Assembly: GCA_934293005.1 (NCBI GenBank)
Contig: CAKQYA010000044.1
Coordinates: forward strand, 1-14,720
Length of the DNA stretch: 14,720 nt
Source: an uncultured Bacteroidaceae bacterium
GTDB taxonomy: Bacteria; Bacteroidota; Bacteroidia; Bacteroidales; Bacteroidaceae
Direction of reading: 5' to 3'
Below are positions 1-6,401 of the stretch, one piece after another. The notes under the pieces were generated by a model, which did not search any database, was not told where the DNA came from, and saw nothing but the letters and a program-made list of their open reading frames with translations. Every line of letters begins with the position of its first letter. Position 1 is the first letter of the stretch. Both the position numbers and the translations under genes were made by a program.

Positions 1-79
1 TTGTTAAACAAACGAATAAACAATGTTATATAAACTTAAATATCAGATAGTTGTAAATATTCAGTAGACACTAATTAAT

Positions 80-1174
80 GTGGTGGTATTTTTTGGAGGT
101 TGCCACAGCAAAGTTGCTAATTTAGAAATAGCCCCACAAAAAATCAATTTAGACAATCTTGCGTCAGACACAATTTCTTTTGATTCGTTATTTTATGATG
201 TGAAGTTCATTCCATTGGAAAATAATCGTAATGCCATGCTGAGTCATGTTTCCAAATTAATCGTTACGAAGGAACAATATATAGTATTTGACACTGGAAT
301 TATTCCTTCTGTACTTCTCTTTGATAAAGAAGGAGGATTTAAATGTCAAGTAGGAAGTATGGGACATGGGCGTGGTGAATACCAATACATCTTCGATTTA
401 TCTGCCGATGACGAAAATAATATCGTTATATCAACCTTTGACAGGTTTATGATATATGATTCCGAAGGAAAATTTCGTCAAGCAGAGGAAGCGCCAGAAA
501 ATAGTTACATGAAAAATATCCAATGCTACGCTGGGGGATTAATTTGTGCCTCAAATTATTCGGGTTCAGCCTCATTGCTGCACATCTTTAATAAATCTTA
601 CGAACAAATATATGAATTGCTGCCATCAAATGGCATCTCTCTAGGAAACCCGCCAAGAATGAACAGAACGCTTAATGTCCTTGGAGATTCGTTATATTAC
701 TTCAATCCCTATACATCCGAAGTAACTCTAATCAGCTTACCCGAACATAAAATATTAAAACACTATTCATTAGTCTCAAAGAATATCTTAAATTTAGAAA
801 AATCAAAAGAGGAAGAATCTCCTAAAAATGATATTGGAGATGTTGATGCCATATACAATTATTATATAGACAATGGAAAGATCGAATGTAATCTTTCGTA
901 TCATGAAATCGGCACTATTCTTGAGATAGATGTAGCAAATGACAAATATGCACTTAGAATACAGGACGGGTGGTTTCCAGAGATTTTTGACGTCCAAGAT
1001 GAATACTATTATAGTATCCTTAGTCAAGAAGATTTGTTAGACCTCGTTAATCATAAACTATATACAACCCCCAAGACAAGGAGTATGATATCAAATGCAT
1101 ATGGATGCATCGGCAGGTCACTAACAGAAAAAGACAATTTCATAATTATGAGATTTAAAAGAAAAGAATCATGA
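80..1174 (+). CDS. 6-bladed beta-propeller lipoprotein, left cassette copy, 5' end probably disrupted
   Basis: This is a Bacteroidetes 6-bladed beta-propeller protein (DUF5128/BF3164-like), probably a surface or periplasmic lipoprotein of unknown ligand. Visible hallmarks are the N-terminal 'SFDSLFYDVKFIPLE' type strand, blade repeats ending in LFDKEG or IYDSEGKF, and the signature VGSMGHGRGEY at residues 91-101. It is clearly paralogous to the minus-strand propeller at 3541-2420 (VYLFDDKG...IGSVGRGKGEY). The open frame starts at GTG 80, which leaves only seven residues before the lipobox Cys (FFGGC) and no basic n-region. An ATG at 23 lies in the same frame and would supply a start with Lys residues (MLYKLKYQIVV), but a TAG at 65-67 interrupts it. 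The gene is therefore either expressed without a proper signal peptide or a recent pseudogene. It overlaps the next gene by ATGA (1171-1174). Confidence 0.8.
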   Translation: MVVFFGGCHSKVANLEIAPQKINLDNLASDTISFDSLFYDVKFIPLENNRNAMLSHVSKLIVTKEQYIVFDTGIIPSVLLFDKEGGFKCQVGSMGHGRGEYQYIFDLSADDENNIVISTFDRFMIYDSEGKFRQAEEAPENSYMKNIQCYAGGLICASNYSGSASLLHIFNKSYEQIYELLPSNGISLGNPPRMNRTLNVLGDSLYYFNPYTSEVTLISLPEHKILKHYSLVSKNILNLEKSKEEESPKNDIGDVDAIYNYYIDNGKIECNLSYHEIGTILEIDVANDKYALRIQDGWFPEIFDVQDEYYYSILSQEDLLDLVNHKLYTTPKTRSMISNAYGCIGRSLTEKDNFIIMRFKRKES

Positions 1175-1653
1175 CAAGGGGTGTTATTTGGACTTTAGCA
1201 ATTGGCTTGTTACTTTCTGTTTGTTCTTGTAACGAATCTGGGATAAAAGAAAAGATGTCCCAAATATTGGGTCAACATATTATCATTCCATACGATAAAC
1301 TGGAAAAACGGGATTGCTCATTATTCGGTGAAACGTATAATATTGAAAAACGCTTTACGCTGGTTATATACACAGATGGTAATCATTGTGTTCCCTGCGA
1401 AATCGTCTCATTATCATCTTTAGAGAAAATGAATAGGAATGATTCTTTGTGGCAGGAATTACGAAAGGTATACATATTTGATGTTAAGCCAGATAATGCT
1501 ACATCTTTATACATGGAACTATGTAAATTTCGTATAGAACAGGATGTTTTCTTTGATACATGTGGAGTATTTAGAAAAAGTAATCCATTATCCTCTTGTC
1601 CACCACCCTGTAACCAGGCACCAGTGTCGGAAGCATGGATACTGTGGGTATGA
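1171..1653 (+). CDS. thioredoxin-fold lipoprotein, C-terminally truncated with a foreign tail
   Basis: A lipoprotein signal is present (hydrophobic residues 6-17, lipobox VCSC with acylated Cys20). The mature part resembles the minus-strand protein at 2337-1783: both have a G-x-x-I-x-I-P-Y-D segment (residues 34-42 here), a strand with Tyr and Asp before the CxxC, the CxxC motif itself (CVPC at 73-76), and an F/L-D-T strand near residue 128. Homology stops at about residue 137-142 (SNPLSS). The last 18 residues, rich in Pro and Cys, are an antisense reading of the signal-peptidase fragment that runs the other way, so the thioredoxin-fold C-terminus (about 45 residues compared with the paralogue) is missing. 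The start overlaps the propeller stop by four bases, indicating translational coupling. A fold lacking its last strand and helix is probably not functional. The exact redox role of the family is not known to me. Confidence 0.7.
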   Translation: MTRGVIWTLAIGLLLSVCSCNESGIKEKMSQILGQHIIIPYDKLEKRDCSLFGETYNIEKRFTLVIYTDGNHCVPCEIVSLSSLEKMNRNDSLWQELRKVYIFDVKPDNATSLYMELCKFRIEQDVFFDTCGVFRKSNPLSSCPPPCNQAPVSEAWILWV

Positions 1654-1786
1654 CCAATGGTCGAACAGGAATATACGGATTAGAAGCCATACACCATAAT
1701 AAGATTGGCAGAAGGAGTACAATGACAAATGCTATAAGAGAAAACTTATATACATATGCGCACTGCTGATTTTTATCCCTCATCAT
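1571..1786 (-). pseudogene. S26-family signal peptidase, N-terminal fragment
   Basis: The 71-codon frame encodes an N-terminal membrane anchor (about residues 15-32) followed by IPTVSMLPTLVPGYRVVDK, which matches the catalytic-serine box of type I signal peptidases (S-M-x-P-T, Ser50 here, then a P-G-x-R-V-V-x-K strand). The protein then ends within a few residues, so the box carrying the general-base Lys and the rest of the beta-domain are absent. The start ATG (1786-1784) overlaps the TGA of the thioredoxin-like gene as ATGA, so it was the last gene of the NVEALA cassette. The break coincides with the point where the plus-strand lipoprotein gene loses homology, so both were probably cut by one rearrangement. 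The family call rests on the Ser box and the anchor alone. Catalytic activity is not expected. Confidence 0.65.
1579..1600. other. rearrangement junction between two convergent, truncated genes
   Basis: On the plus strand the thioredoxin-like lipoprotein loses similarity to its paralogue around residues 137-142. On the minus strand the S26 peptidase reading ends just after its catalytic-serine box. Both events fall in this short interval, so the junction of a deletion or recombination is placed here. The exact base cannot be fixed without an intact relative for comparison. Confidence 0.55.
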
Positions 1787-2337
1787 TTTGATTTCCTGAC
1801 AGAGTTGATATATGTCTGCAATAATTCTTTTACTTTGACATTACGTGTCGGATCGCCAACAAAAACCACATGTCCGGTAGAATCCAATAACATGGTATGC
1901 ATCTTGCTGTTCTCCGGTATCTGCGGATTATTGCCCATAAACCGACGCATGGTGTCAAGGTATATCACATAGGAACACTCCGACTGTCTATAATTCTTTT
2001 TTATATCCTCCACCATTTGTTTGCGAGGACAATAAATCAGCACCACTCTCAAACCATTACCGGTCTTCTTAAAAAGTTCCTGCACACGTTCCCATTGATT
2101 GACATGAGACATATGACATGGGGTACACTCTACGGAATCCACATAAGACACGAATGTCCATTCCTTATGTCTGTCATCATTAATAAGACCATAGGAGACA
2201 ACATCAAAACTGTCGTAAGGTATCTTTATTTCTGAGCCGACAAGATTTTTGTAATCATTCTCTATATGGCTTTTGTTTGTACAAGAACCCAATGCCATGG
2301 TTGTCACACATATTAAGATATATAATCTCGTTTTCAT
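1783..2337 (-). CDS. thioredoxin-fold lipoprotein of the NVEALA cassette
   Basis: This 184-residue protein has a lipoprotein signal (MKTRLYILICVTTMALGSC, acylated Cys19). Its mature part has a thioredoxin-like layout: a strand ending YVDSVEC, a CxxC motif (CTPC, 71-74) at the start of a helix, a central strand (LRVVLIYC), a later strand YVIYLDT, and a hairpin strand near the end (MHTMLLDSTGHVVFVGDP) typical of TlpA/AhpC-type folds. I do not see the usual cis-Pro motif clearly. It is probably anchored in the envelope facing the periplasm or the surface. It follows the propeller gene by 82 bp, a spacer that holds a 12-bp inverted repeat, and overlaps the signal-peptidase fragment by ATGA. A role in thiol-disulfide exchange on the cassette's Cys-containing peptide is inference. 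Confidence 0.75.
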   Translation of the reverse strand: MKTRLYILICVTTMALGSCTNKSHIENDYKNLVGSEIKIPYDSFDVVSYGLINDDRHKEWTFVSYVDSVECTPCHMSHVNQWERVQELFKKTGNGLRVVLIYCPRKQMVEDIKKNYRQSECSYVIYLDTMRRFMGNNPQIPENSKMHTMLLDSTGHVVFVGDPTRNVKVKELLQTYINSVRKSK

Positions 2338-2359
2338 ACAGATAATTTAATTATATCTA

Positions 2360-2398
2360 CTTTTCGTGAATCCGATGATTATACGAATTCACGAAAAG
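2360..2398 (-). repeat. 12-bp perfect inverted repeat between propeller and thioredoxin-like genes
   Basis: CTTTTCGTGAAT (2360-2371) and ATTCACGAAAAG (2387-2398) are perfect reverse complements. Past one mismatch the stem extends by two more pairs (2373-2374 with 2384-2385), leaving a 9-nt loop. In the transcribed (minus) direction it is followed by an A/T-rich stretch but no run of T, so it is not a canonical intrinsic terminator. It may act as a processing, stability or attenuation element. The equivalent spacer does not exist in the left cassette, where the two genes overlap. Confidence 0.7.
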
Positions 2399-2419
2399 CA
2401 GCAATGACTGATGTACATT

Positions 2420-3541
2420 TTATGGTTTTAGCTTATAAAGGAACAGAATCGGGTTGTCACCATTTTTCAGCCCAGTATCAGCATAATGCGACAATCTATT
2501 TCCTTCCTCAAACCTTAGGATTGTATCTGCATCCCTCACCAACACAATCTTGTCATCATGTATATTCATATAATTTCCAACACAGAAATACGGATAGTCA
2601 TTATCCACTTCTTCACTTACCTTACATGTTTTGTTTACCCCATCTTTATCTATGCGCGTAATACAAGTTTGTATCCCATGTTCGCCAAAAAGAGGATAGA
2701 TCAGGTATCTGACATTACCCACTTCGCCATAGCCCCGCAAATATCGTACTACATTCTTATTAGCCGTGTATTCTTCAAGTTTTATAAAACCTAATTCGTC
2801 CTTATTATCCGGCATTTGTTCGGTTGTGGAGAATTCAAATGTTATATGTTTCTTTATTTCGTCTCCGGGACCGGCCAATGAATAAACGGAATAGTCAAAA
2901 AGGTAAGTTATCCAATCATTGTTAAATCCGATGAAAGAATCGAAATCAGGAATCATAAGACCTTCATCTTTCTTAAATTGGCCGGAGGTACCTGCCACCT
3001 TGTCTTTCTCAATGTCATACCAGACAAAATCCACATGGGTATCATTGCCGTTCTGTGAAGCCAGAACAATCCTGTTCCCGTCCAATATCCGGAACCGGAA
3101 GTACGTATCATCAAGGTCGTGGGTTTTTAAATGTGTTCCGTCAATCTTGTATTCCAGGAGCTTCTTTTGCAAGCCAGCCAAAACAAGCACCCTGTCTTCC
3201 AACAATTGAAAATCACAAATAGAGAGGTATTCTCCCTTACCTCTACCAACACTGCCAATCTTTCTTTTAAAATGGCCTTTATCATCAAATAAATATACAA
3301 CGTTATTGCTCTGTATGCCGATATAATGGCCGAAAAACCTCACGGCATCAACATTTGAAATCAAGCATGAATCAGTTTTTTCAAGCCTGATCTCAACACA
3401 TTCATCTATGAAATCCACACACTTCATTGACACATTCGGATTCACAGTCACGCATTCTGTATACATTTCGGATTGTATACAACTTGAACAACATATAACC
3501 GTTGAGATAAGAATTGCCTTTATGAACTTTATTTTTTTCAT
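2420..3541 (-). CDS. 6-bladed beta-propeller lipoprotein of the NVEALA cassette
   Basis: This lipoprotein starts MKKIKFIKAILISTVICCSSC (acylated Cys21). I chose ATG 3541 rather than the in-frame GTG 3544 because it gives the normal K-rich start. The mature part is a Bacteroidetes 6-bladed beta-propeller (BF3164-like/DUF5128): repeated strands with DDKGHF, the signature IGSVGRGKGEY at residues 95-105, and later blades with YDIEKDK and ITRIDKDG. It matches the left propeller (80-1174) over its length. The family recurs in gut Bacteroidetes, often near NVEALA peptides, and its ligand is unknown. It lies 138 bp downstream of the NVEALA gene. The spacer has interlocked complementary segments, one arm of which ends 15 nt before this start. 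Six cysteines lie between residues 17 and 59. Confidence 0.85.
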   Translation of the reverse strand: MKKIKFIKAILISTVICCSSCIQSEMYTECVTVNPNVSMKCVDFIDECVEIRLEKTDSCLISNVDAVRFFGHYIGIQSNNVVYLFDDKGHFKRKIGSVGRGKGEYLSICDFQLLEDRVLVLAGLQKKLLEYKIDGTHLKTHDLDDTYFRFRILDGNRIVLASQNGNDTHVDFVWYDIEKDKVAGTSGQFKKDEGLMIPDFDSFIGFNNDWITYLFDYSVYSLAGPGDEIKKHITFEFSTTEQMPDNKDELGFIKLEEYTANKNVVRYLRGYGEVGNVRYLIYPLFGEHGIQTCITRIDKDGVNKTCKVSEEVDNDYPYFCVGNYMNIHDDKIVLVRDADTILRFEEGNRLSHYADTGLKNGDNPILFLYKLKP

Positions 3542-3556
3542 CACATATTATTTTTA

Positions 3557-3628
3557 TTGTTGGGAGGGAATACCAAGCATTCGGATAATGTTAATTGTTT
3601 TACCCAACAACACACTTCAGTATTCCCT
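3557..3628 (-). promoter_or_regulatory. interlocked complementary segments (A-B-A'-B') upstream of the propeller start
   Basis: Two perfect complementary pairs are interleaved: TTGTTGGG (3557-3564) with CCCAACAA (3603-3610), and AGGGAATAC (3565-3573) with GTATTCCCT (3620-3628). Because the order is A-B-A'-B', the two stems cannot nest. They form a pseudoknot or two competing hairpins in the RNA. The A segment lies 15-22 bases upstream of ATG 3541, in the region where Bacteroidetes ribosomes bind unstructured A/U-rich RNA. A translational control element for the propeller gene is the natural inference. No known riboswitch class is recognised. Confidence 0.55.
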
Positions 3629-3648
3629 ACTAAAGAACTTAATCTTTT

Positions 3649-3682
3649 TAACAGATTTTTATTATATACAACAAATCTGTTA
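3649..3682 (-). repeat. 10-bp stem-loop overlapping the NVEALA stop codon
   Basis: TAACAGATTT (3649-3658) and AAATCTGTTA (3673-3682) are perfect reverse complements with a 14-nt loop. In the transcribed minus direction the first three bases of the stem are the TAA stop of the peptide gene. The stem is followed by an A-run, not a T-run, so it is more likely a 3'-end protecting or processing structure than an intrinsic terminator. It could make the peptide message more abundant than the downstream genes. Confidence 0.6.
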
Positions 3683-4027
3683 TAATACAATACTATATAA
3701 ATCTACACATTCTACAGGCTTACAATAAACATCGCCTGTTCCTATACAAGTCACCTGTCCGTCGAATGTTATATAACCTGTTCCATCGGCAGTTAATATT
3801 GTGCCGCTAAAAAGTTTTATACTACCTTTTGCACCGACATATATAGTGCATTTGTTAGATATTCTTTCCTTAACCTTAAAGTATCCAAATTCGTTGTCTT
3901 GAGTCAAAGCCTCAATGTTACTTTGAGCCATTACAGACAGTCCCTCATTCGAGTTAATGTTACTCATTCCAATAGCAATAACTGCAGTCAAAGCTATTGC
4001 CACAAATGTACAAATCTTTTTTTTCAT
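3680..4027 (-). CDS. NVEALA-family secreted peptide precursor
   Basis: The 115-residue product begins MKKKICTFVAIALTAVIAIG, a clear Sec-type signal. It is followed by a short spacer and SNIEALTQ at 36-43, a match to the N-V-E-A-L-A motif that names this Bacteroidetes peptide family (position 2 is Ile, last position Thr). The part after the motif (about 72 residues) is Gly- and Thr-rich with beta-like strands (TIYVGAKGSIKLFSG, GYITFDG) and four cysteines at 60, 94, 102 and 107, the last three within 14 residues. The family's function is unknown. The motif is widely treated as part of a leader region, but its cleavage site is not established. It is the first gene of the minus-strand cassette and is divergent from a LuxR-type regulator 1 kb away. 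A peptide signal or toxin role is inference. Confidence 0.75.
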   Translation of the reverse strand: MKKKICTFVAIALTAVIAIGMSNINSNEGLSVMAQSNIEALTQDNEFGYFKVKERISNKCTIYVGAKGSIKLFSGTILTADGTGYITFDGQVTCIGTGDVYCKPVECVDLYSIVL

Positions 4028-4272
4028 ACGATGTCCGTTTTTTAATTTTTCTTACTTTGAGTTTTCTAGTTATCTCCTTTGTTATAGCTGTGTGGTCAGC
4101 ATCGTCTTTGTGGTTGTTTGATTGAATTCGATCTGTTGTTACACCTCTCTTTCTTAGTTAGTTTATATTTTTATAGTTTAAATTTCCACTCTAAGTTTTC
4201 ATACACCCTCCTTTTTCTGTGCGGCCAACTAACTCCTACCATCTAATTCTCATCCATATCGGCCATTGTCTG

Positions 4273-4280
4273 CAAATGTA
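4273..4280 (-). promoter_or_regulatory. candidate -7 promoter element for the NVEALA cassette
   Basis: On the minus strand this reads TACATTTG followed by CA, a perfect match to the Bacteroidetes TAnnTTTG -7 box. A clear TTG at the -33 position is not seen at the usual 19-21 bp spacing. Transcription from here would give a leader of about 240 nt before the peptide ATG (4027). Confidence 0.5.
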
Positions 4281-4761
4281 CGCAAAAGTCGCTTAACACA
4301 CCGCACAAAAAAGCTCTATTTTTTCAAAACAAAGAAAAATCACACTAAAGTGTCAAGCCAAACCAGACGATTCTATTCAACAGGGCATACCTCGTGACAT
4401 GCGCTTTCATTCGGATGTTCTCTTAATTGCTGGCAAACAATGATATTACACCGGGAGAGACTTAGTACAATACTCCCAGGTATGCAAAGGAGAACCTTAC
4501 AGGCAAGAGAGTATTTTTCTATCCACTATATACCTACATGACAAAAACTCCCCATACAAATCGCCCCAAAGTGGCACTTCCATTCGGATGCAATCTCCCA
4601 AAAGCAAAGGCATCGTGACATTATGCCTAAGCCTCACTAACGCGCACCGTTTTGCCATTCTTACACTAAAAACTGCAAATACTGTTTTGCACAAAGCGAA
4701 TCAATCATTATTTTTTTTGAAATAACATGCATTTTATACCATACAATCAATTTATTATTTG

Positions 4762-4769
4762 TACATTTG
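4762..4769 (+). promoter_or_regulatory. candidate -7 promoter element for the LuxR-type gene
   Basis: The plus strand reads TACATTTG followed by CA, a perfect Bacteroidetes -7 box. No good -33 TTG is found at normal spacing. It would give a leader of roughly 265 nt before ATG 5043. No better box is seen closer to the gene. Confidence 0.4.
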
Positions 4770-5042
4770 CAACATACAGGAAGGAACTCCGCATAACACT
4801 CAAGCAAACATGGCATTCCGCGTCAGGTATAAACAATCTGAAAAAGACACACTATTCCAAAGAGGGTATATAAACAGATATAAAAACCATTGGCTTAATC
4901 TATCTATTTTTCTTCGAGCCATATTTTCACACTGAAACATTTCCGTACATTATAACATGAAACCTTATACACGCGGGGAATTTCATATAAAGCGGCAGCA
5001 AGAAAATGTAACCGATTAGTTGCAGAATAAAATATAAACATC

Positions 5043-5789
5043 ATGAAAGAAGATATATTTTCAACATCCAAAGCTTTTGTCAGTGTCTCAGATGCCGACT
5101 ATATAAACATGCGTCCTATTACTGAGCATATAATAGCATTAGAGCGAGTCGTATACCAAAGCTTCTACATAGTAGACTTTTTCAAAAAAAATTTCTACTA
5201 CGTGTCAGAAAATTTTGCACACATATGCGGTCTCACACCTGACGAAATCTATAAACAAGGCTTCAGCTTTTACAAGAATCGAATACCAGAAGATGACTGT
5301 AACATGATGTATGGCATAATTGCAAGAGCTTCATCCTTCTGTGACACTCTAATAAGGGAGGGGAAAGACAGCTTCACCATATTCTGCGATTTTCACTTAT
5401 CTGACGGAGCGCATACACAGCTCGTCAGTCACCAAGTAACCCCACTTGCAATAAAGGAAGGCAGGCCTTGGCTCGCTTTGTGCTCCGTATCAATGTCACA
5501 TAACCACGTATCTGGAAACCTTGCAGTGAAGACAGAAAAAGATTTCATGATATACAAATGCACAAACAACGCACGTGAATGGGAATGCATCAAGATACCG
5601 CAGTTGAACAACATAGAGAAGAATGTTCTACGCATGATTGCCCAGGGACTTAGCACTGAATGTATCGCACTGAGACTAAACAAATCGCTTGACACCATCA
5701 AATCATGCAAAAAACTGCTATTCAAGAAAATATGTGTCAGAAGCTCTTCTCAAGCTATCACTTTTGTCCAAAACTATAGACTTATATAA
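5043..5789 (+). CDS. PAS-like / LuxR-type helix-turn-helix transcriptional regulator
   Basis: The C-terminal part, residues 188-245, is a LuxR/GerE helix-turn-helix: 'LNNIEKNVLRMIAQGLSTECIA' then 'LRLNKSLDTIKSCKKLLFKKI', with the usual E-K-x-V-L-x-x-I-A-x-G-x-S start and a recognition helix containing T-I-K-S-x-K. The N-terminal part (about 36-155) looks PAS-like, with 'YIVDFFKKNFYYVSENFAHICGLTPDEI' resembling the start of a PAS fold. There is no receiver domain, so sensing is presumably through the PAS-like domain. It is a cytosolic DNA-binding protein. Its position divergent from the NVEALA cassette suggests it may regulate that cassette, which is inference from context only. The ATG is preceded by an A-rich stretch typical of starts in this phylum. 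Confidence 0.85.
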   Translation: MKEDIFSTSKAFVSVSDADYINMRPITEHIIALERVVYQSFYIVDFFKKNFYYVSENFAHICGLTPDEIYKQGFSFYKNRIPEDDCNMMYGIIARASSFCDTLIREGKDSFTIFCDFHLSDGAHTQLVSHQVTPLAIKEGRPWLALCSVSMSHNHVSGNLAVKTEKDFMIYKCTNNAREWECIKIPQLNNIEKNVLRMIAQGLSTECIALRLNKSLDTIKSCKKLLFKKICVRSSSQAITFVQNYRLI

Positions 5790-6092
5790 CTAACCATCAC
5801 CGAACAGACCCTCACTTTAAGCCATAAAAGATTTAAGCAACAGCACACAAACGGCAATAACACATATATATATCCCATTTCACAAGTATTGGTTCTCACA
5901 TTTCTCCTGTGGATTACCATACAACCAGTGGAGACAAGATGGTCAGACGCAGACGGCACCATGGTCTATGTCTTGCCTATAATTGGTGCGCTTGGGGCAT
6001 GCGACTGCTTTTCACAAAAACACGGAGGACGACTGACAATCGTTGACATCTTAGTAGCAGCATGGACTATATACTACCCAAGTTCGGGATAA
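5790..6092 (+). pseudogene. remnant of an O-antigen-ligase-like membrane protein N-terminus
   Basis: After the LuxR stop, the same frame stays open for 100 codons. From about 5823 it reads like the start of a polytopic membrane protein: a polar Lys-rich stretch (SHKRFKQQHTNGNN), a hydrophobic segment (SQVLVLTFLLWITI), a short loop (QPVETRWSDADG), a second hydrophobic segment (TMVYVLPIIGALGA), then RLTIVDILVAAWTIYY, a pattern common in N-termini of Bacteroidetes O-antigen ligase/polymerase proteins. There is no ATG at the proper place (the only in-frame ATG is inside the loop) and the frame stops abruptly at 6090-6092. I therefore read it as a decayed fragment. The family assignment is by pattern only and could be wrong; a chance open frame is also possible. 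Confidence 0.4.
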
Positions 6093-6271
6093 AATAGCGA
6101 TTAGTTGCATGTGAAGACAGATACGCGAATTCTCTTCCAATGCCATCAGACATGGGCTGTATATAAAGAATCGAAAGAGATTATTCTGTCTTTAGAACAA
6201 TGAAAGTTGCTTCGTGTCTTTTCCGTCAGTGGCAATTCCCTTGAATTGCATGTAACACCCATAAAAAAGTA

Positions 6272-6332
6272 TATCCTAATATACTTTGCCATGTATCCTA
6301 ATATACTTTGCCATGTATCCTAAATTTCCATG
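6272..6332. repeat. 22-bp tandem repeat, two exact copies and one decayed copy
   Basis: The unit starts TATCCTAATATACTTTG and ends CCATG. Copies at 6272-6293 and 6294-6315 are identical. A third, shortened copy (6316-6332) keeps TATCCTAA and TTCCATG. There is no coding frame across it. Exact adjacent copies suggest recent slippage or an active repeat. Confidence 0.85.
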
Positions 6333-6401
6333 ATCTTTGTCATTATACGCACATAGGATGGAAAGACTTTGGCTCACACGGTGACATAAATTGAAAAGAA
6401 C

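Larger units (their letters stand above)
4028..5042. other. 1 kb gene-free divergent region between NVEALA peptide and LuxR-type gene
   Basis: I see no convincing gene. The only notable open frame (minus, 4694-4497, 65 codons) has no recognisable domain. The interval holds two promoter-like boxes (listed separately) and an inverted repeat GCATACCT (4385-4392) / AGGTATGC (4478-4485), whose right arm adjoins the end of a smaller hairpin GGGAG (4453-4457) / CTCCC (4473-4477). There is also a small palindrome TGCAAA/TTTGCA (4674-4691) and two copies of CATTCGGATG near 4409 and 4580. It may be a degraded gene region that now serves as a long leader or control region. Confidence 0.5.

Noticed and set aside
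4497..4694. 65-codon minus-strand frame in the 1 kb gap
   Set aside because: No recognisable domain, no signal peptide and no promoter-like box; likely chance or a decayed remnant.
6103..6201. Plus-strand reading after the membrane-protein remnant, considered as its continued C-terminus
   Set aside because: Short, preceded by an in-frame stop, no recognisable motif.
6272..6332. Short tandem repeat considered as a CRISPR array
   Set aside because: The copies are directly adjacent with no spacers, and no cas genes are present.
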